From the NCBI GenBank assembly GCA_010015745.1, contig ML978156.1, positions 789,635-853,634 of the forward strand: a DNA stretch of 64,000 nt, read 5' to 3'. The position numbers were made by a program, and so were the translations under genes. Origin of the DNA: Setomelanomma holmii (taxonomy: Eukaryota > Ascomycota > Dothideomycetes > Pleosporales > Phaeosphaeriaceae). Below the pieces are notes generated by a model. The model ran no database searches. It saw only the letters and a program-made list of their open reading frames with translations, and was not told the DNA's origin. This document shows, piece by piece, positions 1 through 12,219 of the stretch. Each line of letters opens with the position of its first letter. Position 1 is the stretch's first letter.

Positions 1-72
1 TCCGTTCGTCGTTTGGCGTTCCGCTTTATTCTTTGTCAACAGTCTCCGCATCTGTCTGCAAGTCTTCATTAG

Positions 73-80
73 TATAAAAG
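73..80 (+). promoter_or_regulatory. TATA-like box upstream of the aldolase gene
   Basis: The string TATAAAAG lies about 37 bp before the first in-frame ATG at 117 and about 124 bp before the second in-frame ATG at 204. A TATA this close to 117 would leave a very short leader, so it slightly favours the ATG at 204 as the used start. This is inference from spacing only. Confidence 0.45.
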
Positions 81-116
81 TCAATTAGACTGCCCCTCAA
101 AAGTCCTCTTCCTATC

Positions 117-1202
117 ATGTCACCACATCACGACGCACCTTCCCCGGCAAACAGCTTTACTCACAGCTCTGGTTTCCATCAAGCAGTGCAATCCATTTAC
201 ACCATGAACCACTACAACGACTTTGAAACCAGCTCTGTCGAATCTGGCGATGTTGGTCTTCGGCGAGCCTTGGTCCCTGGCATCTACGTTCCAACCGTTG
301 CATTCTTCGATCCCGCTACCGACAATGTGGATGTAGAAACAATTGCCGTTCATGCCGTTCGCCTAGCCAAGGCTGGCGTTGCTGGTATCACAACCCAAGG
401 ATCCAATGGCGAAGCTGTCCATCTGTCACACAAAGAACGAAATCTCATCACGAACACCACCCGCAAGGCGCTGGATGACGCTGGATTTGGCTACATACCA
501 GTGATCGTTGGTTGTGGTGCTCAGTCGACTCGGGAAACCATCGAACTATGCGAAGAGGCAGCCTCCGCTGGCGGAGACTATGCTCTTGTCCTCCCCCCCG
601 GTTACTACCAAGGCCTCTTCTCCAAGGAAACAATCAAGGACTTCTTCCGCGATGTCGCGACAGCGTCACCTGTTCCGATCCTCATCTACAACTACCCAGG
701 TGCTGTTTCAGGACTCGACCTCAACTCAGATACCATCATCGAGTTGGCTCAGCAACCCAACATTGTTGGATGCAAGCTTACATGTGGCAACACTGGAAAG
801 CTCAACCGCATCGCCTCTGCTACCCGTGCCGCCACTGTATCTGATCCTGGATCTGGGTTCATGTGCATGGGCGGATCGGTTGACTTCACTCTCCAAACCA
901 TGGTTGGTGGTGGCTCAGGCATTATCGGCGGCATGGCCAACATCGCGCCTAAAGCTTGCGTGAAGATCATTGAGCTCTTCGAGGCAGGCAAGATTGCGGA
1001 AGCTCGAAAGTTGCAAGCTGTCGTAGCTCGTGGCGACTGGGCCGCCATCCAAGGTGGCATCATCGGGACCAAGGCCGGTTTGATGGCGCATTTCGGTTAC
1101 GGAGGCTATGGTCGCAAGCCACTACCCCGCCCTTCCAAGGACGATGTTCGCAAGTGGCGTGAGGCTTTCGATGAGGTCGTCAAGGTCGAGAACTCATTGT
1201 GA
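117..1202 (+). CDS. Dihydrodipicolinate synthase (DapA)-family aldolase, likely 4-hydroxy-2-oxoglutarate aldolase-like
   Basis: Single-exon gene of 361 codons. The protein is a class I (Schiff-base) aldolase of the DHDPS/NAL family, a TIM-barrel enzyme. Visible motifs are GSNGEAVHLSHKER (about residues 95-108, the GTTGE-like substrate loop), YNYPGAVSG with the family tyrosine at 191, and GCKLTCGNTGK with the Schiff-base lysine at 220. Fungi do not make lysine through diaminopimelate, so the role is more likely cleavage of 4-hydroxy-2-oxoglutarate or a related 2-oxo acid (hydroxyproline or sugar-acid catabolism); the substrate cannot be told from sequence. Length fits fungal members. The first 45 residues precede the domain; the ATG at 204 (residue 30) is an alternative start. 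No clear mitochondrial presequence is seen. Confidence 0.88.
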   Translation: MSPHHDAPSPANSFTHSSGFHQAVQSIYTMNHYNDFETSSVESGDVGLRRALVPGIYVPTVAFFDPATDNVDVETIAVHAVRLAKAGVAGITTQGSNGEAVHLSHKERNLITNTTRKALDDAGFGYIPVIVGCGAQSTRETIELCEEAASAGGDYALVLPPGYYQGLFSKETIKDFFRDVATASPVPILIYNYPGAVSGLDLNSDTIIELAQQPNIVGCKLTCGNTGKLNRIASATRAATVSDPGSGFMCMGGSVDFTLQTMVGGGSGIIGGMANIAPKACVKIIELFEAGKIAEARKLQAVVARGDWAAIQGGIIGTKAGLMAHFGYGGYGRKPLPRPSKDDVRKWREAFDEVVKVENSL

Positions 1203-3629
1203 TGAGGATATCTCTACCTCGAGATCGCCCACTTGCTTCGCAATCTACTGTCCGTCGCGGCGCATCTCTATCGGCCTCGATCGTCACCGTGCGATGGCAG
1301 TAAGTCTCGCTTTTCGGCACACCCTTCAGCAGCATAGTGCAGGCGTTTTGCGCTCGCGCATATCTTTAGCGGCATTTGACTGATCTTGGTTGTTTGGAAA
1401 TGATGACAGTCAGTTCCATTCGGGCGTTCTCTTCACGCGCAATATCGAAAAGCAAGCCTGTTGTCAAGTTGTCACATTCCCAATCTCATGACTTTGTTTT
1501 GTGTATTCCTGGTTCTACGCCTTTAAGCGTTGCATAAAAGGGATGGGTGGTAATCTGCTATAGCCTTAGCTTTTCAATCGCAATCTTTCAAGTAAATCTC
1601 AAGGCAATCGATGTTTCAAAATCTCATGTGAAGCCGATCGGCCTACATGCATCAGATCAGGCTTGCTCGATGTCGGTTTGAAGTGATGCGACTGGTGAAT
1701 ACACCTCCGTAGTAAGTGAGTGCTCGCGAACAACCTCCGACCTTCGCACGTTGGGACGAGCCGGCGTCCTGGAATGGGTAGTGTCAGGCTTGATTTGCGA
1801 GCGGCTCTGAGCAGAGCCTCAGAGCTATCACTGAGAAAGTACAGGAGCCTTGTGCGAAAGCAGATACCCATCTGCAACCTGCTCGAAACTAGTGGCGTCC
1901 TGGCGTTGCTGCAAGATCATTGGCTTTCCGAGAGACTAATGCATCTTCCCGCTCCATGGTGTTTGGGCCAGCTGAGCGCTGTCGGTACTGGGATGTGACT
2001 GGGAATCACACGCGGCACATTCTGTCGATCCTCTGGCGAAAGTTGTCCGGATGACGTGGATTGGCGAATTGTAGCTGTTGGTTCTTCGTGCCAATGATGT
2101 CGCGATTGCACTGCGGTATTTCCTTACTTGACGAAGACGATTCTATCTACAGCTCGCTTGTCAGCTGGTAGATAGGAATCACAACGCTGACCGGCCAGTC
2201 AATGCTCCTAGCTGACTCTATTCCTTGCGTGTGAAGTCAGTACAGCTGTCCTTCACCGCTCAAAGTCAAGACATGAGGTTGACCAGCTGACGCCTCGAAT
2301 GAAGCCCACCGCAGGCTGCCACGTTCTTTGGGCTTGCAGACTTGGGCTCCGAACCAATCGGATTCGATGGAATCAACCTTTGTGCCCACTTTGTATCCTT
2401 CTTGCTTTTTCTGCCTCACCGGGATCCTCTTATCTCGTGGGACTTGCTGCAGAGCACATCGTACCTACTCAGTCAACGACTCATCGGCTGATATAGCCCA
2501 TACGAAGTCGGTTTGTGAGGGATTGGAGATGCTTCTCCGGCGAAGTCAGTGACACAGATCAAGCCAAGAACCAGATGTTGTGGGGGTGGCGCTCGTCACT
2601 TATTCCATCCCCGAGACTTGTACGCATTGTACAAATTCACTGGTCGACAAAGGCCAGCAAGAAAGAAGTGCTGTCCTGTTATGACCTGGGGAATCTTTCG
2701 TCAACTGGTCACATGCTAACTAAGCCCGTAAAGCATCTGAGGAATCCGAAGCGCTGTAACTAGAGGCGAGTTGACGTGGGTCGCTTTTGGCATTGCAGAC
2801 TAATTCGCTTGGGGTCCTATCAGCACACCGAGTCTCGGTGTGAATCAGCGCGAGGCAAAGGAACGAACAATGTGGTTCGCGAGGAGCCGTAGGTGCAAGG
2901 CTGAGCAGTTGTGACCCAGGACAAGAGCATTGCACAGACGCGACACGCCATTCCTAATCAAGACTGTTCCACAGCCCAGGATCGAACACTCCAGCTGTTC
3001 CACACCACATCAAACCACGAGTGCTACCAAAAAGCGTTTGACAGAGATTGCTATTGGGTACAATTCGAATTGCATCGTTGTCAAGCTCAAATCATTCTGA
3101 CTACGTTAGAATACCACGAAAAGTGAGCGGAAATATGGTGCGCGCCACCGTTTAGGTGACCCGCTACATCCTTTGCCATGTATCACAAGATATACATAGA
3201 ACTTACCAATTCTTCAGTACCCATGACACCTACATCTCAAGGCAACTATTACTGGTTCTTTCAAGTATCGGCTGACGATCAACCAATCGATCGTGTAGAA
3301 GAACAATTCTCTTTTTATAAACAACTTGGAATGCTTTCCCCGCTGGCTCAAGAACAAGAGTGGCCCATGACTGCCTAAACAGTGCATTGTGCCGAATATA
3401 CTGAAGCAATACGGAAGGCCAGCATATCATCGGAAACCAATTTGCGCTCTGAAATTTCACTTGCCTCTTCACTTTGCTACGCTCGAATAAGCCATGGCAA
3501 ACTACGAACGAGCGTCAATCGACCCACCACATTGACCGCATGTCAATCAGCGCATGGCCACACTCCGACACCTTTCTCAAGCGCGACCCATCACATCTAA
3601 CCGCCACTATCGCTCCAACCATACACAGG
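1203..3629. other. Gene-free stretch
   Basis: About 2.4 kb with only short open frames on both strands, none with recognisable protein character or splice-linked neighbours. I see no RNA gene and no clear repeat. It separates the aldolase gene from the degenerate zone that starts at 3.6 kb. Confidence 0.5.
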
Positions 3630-4304
3630 TCAAAACAGCACATTGTCATCGTCGTCACAAACAATCTTATTCTCAAATCCCTTACTCAAATCTACTCTAC
3701 AACCTCCCCTTCCCCGCTCCCTCTCGCTCGCTAACTTAACCACAAACGCGCCCCTCTCAATCGTATTCACCAGGATATACCCCGACGGAAACAAAAAGTT
3801 ACTCCACGTGCCCACAAACTGCACAATGCCACCCACGCTATCATCCTCCGGATAACTATCAAAGAAACCCTCGACCGAGACTTTGCTACCAGTCGGGTCC
3901 TTGCTGATAGAGCGGACATCATGCACCCAAATACCCGCGCCGTAGTTGGACTGGTAAGCGAGACCGTCGACGATGTAGAGGTTGTGGTCGATGCCCTTGG
4001 AGTCGGTGGCGTAGAAGGTTCCTGTCCATTTGGGATTGCGCAGGTTGGTTAGGTCGAGGATGTGTGTTACTGGGCGGCCTGACGCAGCGGGGCCGTTGCC
4101 TTCTTGCTCGTCCAACTCATCGTTGAGCAGGACAAACTGATGCCAGTTTCGCTCAGTCCACCAACCCTGATGGCAGTAGCTGGCGCCGGGGTACGAAAGG
4201 CGCGAGAGGACCTCAGAGGCGGGGTTGCCATCTTTCTTGGTAGAGTCGTAGACGGTGATGGCAGACTGCGCAACAAGCAAGTTAAGCAATCTTGAGGTTG
4301 TCAA
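3630..4304 (-). pseudogene. 5'-truncated choice-of-anchor B family gene fragment
   Basis: The open frame covers only the C-terminal part of a choice-of-anchor B (LVIVD-repeat, beta-propeller-like) extracellular protein. Recognisable stretches are SYPGASYCHQGWW, VTHILDLTNLRNPKWTG, IDHNLYIVDGLAYQSNYGAG and YPEDDSVGGIV, ending in VNTIERGAFVVKL, which in the family lies near the C-terminus. Full-length members are roughly 400-500 residues with a signal peptide; here only about 220 codons remain and the first residues before LLVAQSAITVYD do not match the family. The missing 5' half would lie where the hAT transposase remnant (4435-5125) now sits, so loss by transposon-associated rearrangement is likely. 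The surviving frame is intact, so decay may be recent. Whether it is expressed cannot be judged. Confidence 0.7.
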
Positions 4305-4434
4305 TTGACTTGGTTGTTAGCGACGTCGTCGTCGCTTGCTTGTTGCTTAATTGTTAGTGTTTTCGGGCGGCTTGATTGCGACTTGCTTGACAGATTGATC
4401 AGATTGGACGCTAAGAGATCAAAGTTGTATACAA

Positions 4435-5125
4435 CTACAGTGGCTGGTCAGTCCACTCTTGTATATTGTAGTCTTGTACAATATCCTCATCTGGTACGTC
4501 GTCCCCATCGTTGTACTGAGTCTTGAAGCCTGCTCTTGTCCACGATCGTACTAATTGAAGAGCAGCCAGTAACTCACTACCAATAGCTCGTCGCTTAGGC
4601 TCAAGTAAGTCGCCAAGCTCGCTAAAGAGCCTCTTACACTCGCAGCTTGATGCTGGGATTGTCAGTATATCGATCGCAAACTGGCTCAAACAAGGGTATT
4701 TTGAGCGCATCTGTATCTAGTAGACGACTGGGTGACCATCACCCAAGTACTGCTCTCTGCTCCACTCTGGCTCTTGAGTCCTCCAGCGCTCGTACTCGTC
4801 GTCGTGAGCTGCCTCGTCTCTAGTGTTGTTGCGGCGTACCAACGCGCCGATCACGTCATCTATCCCACGCGCAGTCGTCGTATTCGGTGGAGATTGAAGG
4901 CGTATACGCTGAGGTCTATACGTCTGCCAGAGTCGCTGAAACCCAGGGTTGGCGGCGGTGAGCCACTCTGGCTTGTCGGCCCAGCTGTTCTCGCAGTAGT
5001 ACTTGTAGTATGGATGGAGGCAGGCAACAGCGTAGTAGACAAGCGATCTATCGAGCTTATCGTAGTACTCGTTGGCGCCAAGCTGAGAGTACGCGCAAAT
5101 AGCAGTCTCCCACGTCCGCCGCGGT
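4435..5125 (-). mobile_element. hAT-family transposase remnant (C-terminal part)
   Basis: Read on the minus strand, one frame encodes the C-terminal part of a hAT transposase: an upstream part with LGANEYYDKLDRSLVYYAV and a C-terminal dimerisation domain with YPCLSQFAIDILTIPASS, then ECKRLFSELGDLLEPKRRA. The two parts are in the same frame, split by TAG at 4717-4719 between PVVY and IQMRSKYP. Relatives have Trp here, so TGG to TAG is the simplest explanation. The N-terminal zinc finger (BED) and the catalytic N-terminal half are missing, so the copy cannot be autonomous. No convincing terminal inverted repeats were found. Its 5' side fuses directly into a broken F-box gene at about 5110-5130, and its 3' side lies about 130 bp from the truncated anchor-B gene. 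Confidence 0.82.
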
Positions 5126-5561
5126 GCCAAAAGTGATTGTCGTCGAATGGCTGTAACGCTCGGCCCTTGCCAGAGTTGAGCTGCTTCACATGCTTTGCCA
5201 GGCTTGGATTGTGCCTGCAAACCGTATCCATGATGTCGTACTCCCAGGCCGAATGGCGAGTTGAATCAATACACTCGTAAAGGCATTCAACTGCGATGCG
5301 TCTGAAACGCTTATTGACGCGACACAGTTTCGCCAATGGGCTGTCCTGGAGGCGATGGAATATGCTCAGCACGAGCTCGTCGGGAATGCCGTCCAAGCAA
5401 GCCAGCGGATTTTTAGGCAGATAGAAGAGCTCGGGATGTGACCGGTTGGGATCAGTGACTGAATCATTCTCGCGATCTATACTTCTTTTTGTACGACAAG
5501 GCCGTTTCGCTATTGGCATGCCTTGTGTGCTGGAGTATAGGCGCCTTTTAAGTGCGGACAT
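5120..5561 (-). pseudogene. F-box protein gene, 3'-truncated fragment
   Basis: The frame from ATG 5561 encodes a nuclear-type basic N-terminus (MSALKRRLYSSTQ) and an F-box with NPLACLDGIPDELVLSIFH and LAKLCRVNKRFRRIAVECLY. F-box proteins bring substrates to SCF ubiquitin ligases. After LAKHVKQLNSGKGRALQPFD the frame changes character and the hAT reading frame takes over (TWETAICAYSQLGANEYYD), so the substrate-binding C-terminal part is lost. It is paralogous to the degenerate F-box gene immediately upstream (5955-7571): compare NPQACLDRLPEELLMTVLDG there. Both are on the minus strand, so they look like a tandem pair in which one copy was cut by the transposon. Confidence 0.65.
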
Positions 5562-5954
5562 ACTGTGTTGTCTCAGGTTTGCGGTCGCATGTGCGTTAAT
5601 TTCGAAACCCAAGGCTTGGGGTAGAAGTAGAGGCTGAGGTGAGATAAGATCGTGGGGAGGCAGGAGAAGAAAGCTAGATGATAAGAAGCTTGGAAGTTAC
5701 ACGACATACAACGCAAGGGCGACCTACATGCGACTAGCGACACACGTGATAAGCTACATGCCCTGTAGGCTCCTCTGTGTCGCATGATTGAAGGTAGTCA
5801 CCTGATTTAAGCTTCGATACATACCCTAAGATCAATTGTAGCTGGAGTGGTATTGCCTGTAGCATTTCCTATAAAGACTAGAGCCAGATGTGAGCACTTA
5901 TCTTGAGCTCAGAGCAATACCCATGTTGGGACGGTCATGTCCACCCACGCTCCG

Positions 5955-7571
5955 CTAGTCGAGAACGCTCGTAATTCCACCGTCGCTTGAGAGTATAGCC
6001 GTGGATGCCGGGCTATGAGGTCTTTCGAACACCCAATTTTCGATTGCCACGATCTTGATCTAATAATAATCATCATCCAGCTCGCCCCAATAGCCTTCGA
6101 GAGCACTCTTCCTTCAGCGCTCCGCTAGGATCTCGTTCACGGCTTCTTGGTGTGCCTCTTCGTCCGACTAGTCCTCCTCATCGAGATCTTCTTCTCCATC
6201 GTCCATGTCTTCAGCCTCCTCGCCATCGGAATAATCGCTGATCTCCTCGTCGTAATCTTCCGACTCCATCACGGCGCGTAATACGTCGATCGTGATGTCT
6301 CTTACGGTATAGCCTCGGCTAATCTGAAGTCTGACACGAATACCAGCTTCCTTGAGGCTAAGTAGAGGTCCAGAGAGCCGAAGCTGAGCATATGGCGATC
6401 CTCTTGGCATTGTCCAATGGAAGACTGGATCCATCCCGCAAGCCAATACACTTTTGACAGATGCGATGGCCGCGGCGTTACGGGCAAGTATTGAGCCAAA
6501 TTGGTGTTGTCGCCGCGTAGTGTGATGAATGCGTGGAGTGGTGCAGAAACGTCCCGCAGTTGAGGGAAGTCGCACATGGAGCCCAATATCTCAGACGGTG
6601 TCCGTGTTGGTTGAGAACGCACATAATCGTCAACATTGGTCAAGTCTTCTAGGCGTAACTTCTTGAGACTCATTTTGTGTGGCTGTAAGGCTTGGCCCAC
6701 TATTTCCCAGGACAATCCAAGACAACTCGGGTCACGGGAGCTCGTGCTGTCATCATGCAAGTAATTCAGTGACTCTAGGCTTTTCACACAGGACAACATT
6801 TGCGCGAAAGCTGAGCCGTCTAGAGAGTAGCCTTGCAGTTCCAAAGTCTTGACGTTGCAGCTTGAAGGTGGTACGGTCCAGTGAGTCATTGCGGCAGTCT
6901 GATCTATAGATCCCAGTCCTAAGGATTGAAGCGTTGAAATGCTGAACACCGACCGCACCTGTTCCAACGTAAGACCAGCTGACCTTATTGAGAGGCGGCG
7001 TAGGTGCGTGAACAAGGTTTCTTCGTGTGTCGAGGGATGCGGATATGCCGAATCAAAGAAGCCTAGGAAGCTACTCGGCAGGTTGTCCACTGGTAAGCCG
7101 AAAGGATCGTAGTTCGCGAGATCGAGCGCGCGCAAGTTTTCAGCATGACTTAAAATCTGGAGTATGCTAGTCCTTTGAGCTACGACGGGAGGACCACAGA
7201 AGAATTCGTCGAGTTCCACAACTATTGTTTTGAGATGCTTAGCAAGACCGAGATTGCTTGCAATATTTTCAATTTTGCCGTGATCGTGATAGTCGAGTTT
7301 CGCGTAGAGGAAGGAATAAAGCGAGCCTCTTATATCGCGCGTTCGTGCGACACATGATGCTCAGAGCACTCAGGGGAAGTCCATCAAGGACGGTCATGAG
7401 GAGCTCTTCCGGCAGCCGATCTAGACAAGCCTGCGGATTATTCGGCGGGGCGTAGATCTCTGGGCTCGCCGTCGCTGCTGTATCACCCTTGCATGCTGCG
7501 AAGTTCAGGTCGGGTGGCATGGATGATTGCGCCTCCGCTTGTGAGGGCGAGGGCGCGTCCAGTTGGTCCAT
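5955..7571 (-). pseudogene. F-box / leucine-rich-type gene with frameshifts and three in-frame stops
   Basis: Starts at ATG 7571 with an F-box (NPQACLDRLPEELLMTVLDG). At about 7320 the frame must shift by one base, because the next frame continues the expected protein (FLYAKLDYHDHGKIENIASN, then ELDEFFCGPPVV) directly with no room for an intron. A long substrate-recognition region follows (LRRLSIRSAGLTLEQVRSVF). Near 6440-6480 the frame shifts again into GYTVRDITIDVLRAVMESED and an acidic tail. The acidic frame then continues past TAG 6168-6170, TGA 6114-6116 and TAG 6060-6062 to a last stop at about 5955. The stops are explained by CAG to TAG, CGA (or TGG) to TGA and CAG to TAG, that is C:G to T:A changes. 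The functional protein would probably be about 500 residues. Assembly errors could explain a frameshift, but not five lesions. Confidence 0.72.
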
Positions 7572-7856
7572 GGCGGCGTAGGCTCTCTATCCTCATCCAA
7601 TTGGGTGGGAGAAAGAGATTGTGATGTACGTTGGATTGCGAGCGTGAAAATTTGAAGTTGGAGAGAAATTGAAATGGGCCAGAGCAGGAGCAGGAGCGGG
7701 AAGCATTAAGTGAGCGCAGAGGTGAAAGTGACGAGAGGGAGGAACAGTCAAGGCAGGAGCAACAACGCGCTAAGCATACTAGCGTGGCAATTATACGTGC
7801 AAAAACCCACCTTTCACATTAGAAGCTCGTCGCAGGCTATTACGGATATGCGAATG

Positions 7857-10800
7857 TCACTGTCCACGGCGCCCAAACAAGCCCCATCCGCTCAATACTT
7901 CTCTTTCACCCCAAAGCACCCACTCATCACCACCCCACTTCTGCAATCCTTCTCTTCTTCTCTGCTCCCCTAATTCACCCCACCGCATCAGCAAATTTCC
8001 GTCCAGCATACCACGTGCGCCCGTTCCAGCATCCCAACCCCCGTCCGCGACGTCGCCAGCACGGAATGCCTTAGCGTTGAGACCGCATGCTGAGTCCAAA
8101 AACTGCTGGAGATGAGTTGCTAGACCAGACAGGCGGCGGTATGAGGTTTCTGATATAGGCGTTATCAAGGCTAAGGTGCCAGACTGTGATGTGACGAGGA
8201 TCTGATGGAGAGGTGCAGGTGCGGAGTCGTCACTTGTGTCCATGGCGAAGCTATTTGCAGCGCCAAACTCGGATGCTGTAGGCATTCTGAGCGATGATTG
8301 AAGCAGGTGCATTGTTGCCGGGAAGTGGCCTGTATGGAACGTCGACTTGTGGAGGAGACGAGTGCCACCCATGCTTTTCGGGTGATCAGGGTCGAATTGC
8401 AGGACTTGCAAATTCATGTCGGCGTCTGCGACGATGATGTGAAGTTGTCCGTCGAATGGAAGGAAGTCGGTGGATATGCACTCGAGGTGGTGTTTCGATC
8501 GGCCGAAGAGCAGCATCTTGTACGGTTCCTCCTGTGAAATCGTAAGTGTTCGTCGAGCCTGATGGTACTACTTCTTGACTTACGGTGTAGCCAGTGAACC
8601 AAACACCCTTGTACGCATCACCCATCAAGAGCATGCCAGTGTTTGGTAACGACTTCAGTGTTGTAACGTAGGTCTGCATATCCATGAATGCCACGGGTAG
8701 TAATGTGCCATCCTCTTTCAGGCCTCGCACCATGCTCTTCTGACCTTGCGCCATGATCATGAAACCCTGCGTGCCGAGATCAGATATCGCGGAAACAGCT
8801 CCTTTGACTTCGTCTTTGACGATCAGCTTGAGACGCTTGTTCGTCTCAGGACGGTCAGGCTCGGGCACCACGGTGATGACCTCGAAGATGCGTACGTTAC
8901 CTTTGGTCGCGAGATCCTCACCAAGAACGATAGCCGTCCCAACAGCAACAACGTCCTTGCGTTGGTGGGTGCTTTCCGAAACCTCGAGATTCAGTGTCTT
9001 GATGCATAAGATGACTTCATTCGGGTCCAGAACCTGGGTATCGATGATTTGCCATGTCTTTTCATCCATGACTTTGATGACACCTTGCTCGACATAAGGT
9101 TTCATGGAAGCATCCTCCTTGGGAAGCTCGTAGTGGAAAGTCTCGTTCGCGTCAAGCGTGTATTCCTCAGGCTGGCCTGTGCCGATGATGTACAAGCCAC
9201 TAGGGTGGTAAGCCAGGGCATGTACCTCAGCATCCGTAGGCATACGGCGCGTCGCCCAGCCTAGATGCCCATAATGCGTTTTGGGCGGTAGTTGCGAGAT
9301 GCGCAATGTGTCGGTACTATCGATGTATGCAAATCCTCGCTCGCAGGACGATGTATGGAATCGTGTTAGACACTTGACAGGTTTCCCGCTCAGTCCAATA
9401 ACCCGTGGTGCGCTTGATGGTTCTTTCAAGATGAACGCTGGCGACGACCCTCGCTGGATCACGGTGCTGTAACCACTGATGTTGTCTAGTGCTAGCAGCA
9501 TACTTTCAAATCCGGAGTCTTCCGAGCTTGATTCCTCCATGTAGCGTGGAACATGTTGCTGTGACTGCTTGACCCAGCGCAGATTCTTCGTCCACAAATC
9601 TGATGCTGACCGCGAAGGCGAATGGAAAGCCTTGTAAATGACAAGATCATCAGTGGATGTTCGTACCTGGAGAATAATAAGTGATTGCGCAGCATCTAGT
9701 ATCTGTGGAGGACTCACGATTAGATGCGGTGACTTTGAAGTCGTATCACCAAGATCAGCGGCCAGAATTTCCGTAATGGTAGCTTTCGCAGCGCTGCGCC
9801 TGGGCATGTAGTCCATGGTTAGTAAAGGCGGCAAAAAGCCTAGCGCTTCTGCGACGTAGGCTGGCTTCTCAAGCTGTGACATCGCAAAAACACGCAGACC
9901 TCCCTCTGGTGTGAGTAGGAAAGCGAAGACTTCAGTGAAGGCGGAAGACTTGAACAGGCTCGCTGAAAGCCATTGGGTGGAGGAAAAGCCGCTAGCCTCT
10001 ACGTCTTCGAGCTCGCCATCACCGCTAGCTTTGAAGACTTTGACGCTGGAGTCTTCTCTTTGAATCAACACGTATGGGTCGGCAAAGCTCGCATTGATGA
10101 TGTTGAGCTCGTTACCGTTCTCTTCGTCTTCCATGGGTATTATCTGTATCATGCCCAATTCTATTTCCTTTCCGTCAGTATCGTCTGCTTAGCCTTTCAA
10201 TTGCCCATGCTTACCTGAATCGTATGTATGTACTGCACTCCGCAGAACTTGTACGACCTTCGTACCATGAGCAAGAACACCAACGCTAAGTGTTGATCCT
10301 TCTTCACGTTCGAAGTCGCCCTTGTCTGTCTCTGAAAGCTCGTTGCCGTTGACCTCGTACACAACAGTACTCTCGCTTCCCTCGTCGCTGGTTTTGGACA
10401 CAACCAAGTACTGATCGTAATCAACGTCGGAGGAAGCGTTGGCTTCTGCGTCTTCGCCAAATTCTGCAACGATACCAGCTGGAGCCTGCTTCCGGGCGTG
10501 CACAGCCCAGACGCCTCGTGCTGAGGTCAATTCGGTCTTCGCTAGAATGGTAGGGTGCAGTTCGCGATTGAGAGCAGTGATGGCTGCAGCTGCGCCTCGA
10601 CCAGTCGAGAGCATAAGTTCGCCCTTGGTCAAAGACTCCGTATCCTTGCCTGGGTGAGCCACAGCATCTCTGATTGGAGCTATGCTTGGTAAGATGTCGT
10701 GTATCCTGAAAGTGTACGAGCCCGGGGCTGTAGGCTCAGACGCGGCTGCCGTCACCTTCTTGACAGCCGGCGCGGTATCGTTGTATAGATCGTCGTCAAG

Positions 10801-12219
10801 ATTGTCAATATCCTCCTCTTCGGCGTCAGACATATCTTCATCGTCCATACCTGCGTTAGACTGTTTTCCTCGCAATTGATTCGATGTACTGGTCCAGCCC
10901 ATTAGTACCGATTCTCCGTCTTCGCTACCAACGAACAGTCGCCCGCGTCCTAGATTACTGGTGCACGAAGCGCGTGCCTTTAGTATGTAGCCGCCGTGAT
11001 CTTGCTCGACTTTCTGGACAGTCATCGCAGAAACGTTCCGACCGTCGAGAGTAAACGTCAAAATGAGGATCCTTCCACCATTCAGCACCAACAGAACATC
11101 GCCCGTGTCTTGTGATAACAGCTCCACTACGCATCCCTCCAGATGCAGTGCCAGATCCGACTGGTCACTAAGCGGGAATGAAGAGCACACCCTCGCAAAT
11201 TCGTTCACAGCCACACCATTCGTCTTGCCAGCCTGGTCGACGTGGACGATTTCATTGCTGCCCACCAGTAAAGCTCCGCCGATTGGGCGTGGCAGCGGCA
11301 CTACCCGCGATATGTCATATGGCAACCCTGACACTGACAGGAGTGTGGTGGAGGCCTTTTGTTCGAGGTCGAGGGTGAAGACGGTGTAGGTGAGGATGTC
11401 TTTGCGGGCGGCGAGAAGCGATGGAGCGGTGGCTCGTGATGCAGCCACAATGCCAAAGGTGGGCTCGCGGTACTCGTGCAGGAAGGCGAGGTGGACAGGG
11501 TGGGTCAGGGTAGGGTCGAGGTTCGTAAGAGGCAGTACGAAGGAGGACGAGTACGGTGTCTTGTGTGCTTCCTCGCCATTGGCGTCATTCGCGCGCTCAG
11601 CCTTGCCGTCTTGCCCCTCAGCGTCCGAGTCGTACTCGTCCTCGGCTAGGTCGCGCTGGCGGAAGGGCAGAATTGCGAGGTTGTGGGTGCCGAACTTGAG
11701 GGCGGCGCATCTGCTGGTGGGGTCTGCCGTCAGGAAGTTGTACGTGTCTTTCAGCTCAGCATCCCACGGGGCAAGACCGGGCAAGTCTGGATTCTCATAG
11801 TAGTGTATTGATATTGTATGGAGGTTGTACGTCTCGGGGTCCCACTCCACCAAACTCAGCTTCGCGTCCCGGAAAGCCACCAGCAGCGCCTCACCCTTTG
11901 ATCTGGTGTTCAGCGCCTTGACGCGCGCAATTGAAATGACGGTGCCTGCCAGCGGGAACTCGCCTATCAGCACCAGTTTGGCTGTATTTTCAGTGCGCTG
12001 CAACGGCACATCTGCCGCCTCGGTGTCGAAGTTGGCGGTTGCATTGTCCGCATCGTCTCCCGCACCAGGCGCAACCTCAGTCACTGTTGACTTGAGCTCA
12101 AAGATCTGCAGCAACGAGTTCTTTGCAACCACCAAATTATTGGAGCGCGATGAAAGAAAGGGCAGGTTGATGGCGTGGCTGACAGCCGTGGGCGGCGCAA
12201 TCTCAGTGTAGACCTGCAT
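7857..12219 (-). CDS. CFT1: Cleavage and polyadenylation specificity factor subunit A (Cft1 / CPSF160)
   Basis: Three exons: 12219-10215, 10160-8584 and 8531-7857, with introns of 54 bp (donor GTAAGC, acceptor AAATAG) and 52 bp (GTAAGT...TTTCACAG); total 1,418 residues, in the usual range for fungal Cft1. It is the large WD40/beta-propeller scaffold of the nuclear pre-mRNA 3'-end cleavage and polyadenylation complex and helps recognise the poly(A) signal. Evidence: N-terminus MQVYTEIAPPTAVSHAIN; an acidic loop (DDEDMSDAEEEDIDNLDDD); SFADPYVLIQREDSSVKV right after the first intron; and a CPSF_A C-terminal domain with KHHLECISTDFLPFDGQLHI, DADMNLQVLQFDPDHPKS and a C-terminal GMLDGNLLMRW. It is divergently arranged with the LMBD1-like gene, 356 bp apart. 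The start is ATG 12219. Splice choices join conserved blocks without gaps. Confidence 0.95.

Noticed and set aside
10161..10214. CFT1 region read as two separate genes because of the frame change
   Set aside because: A 54-bp intron with good donor and branch region joins the two parts into a continuous Cft1 sequence.
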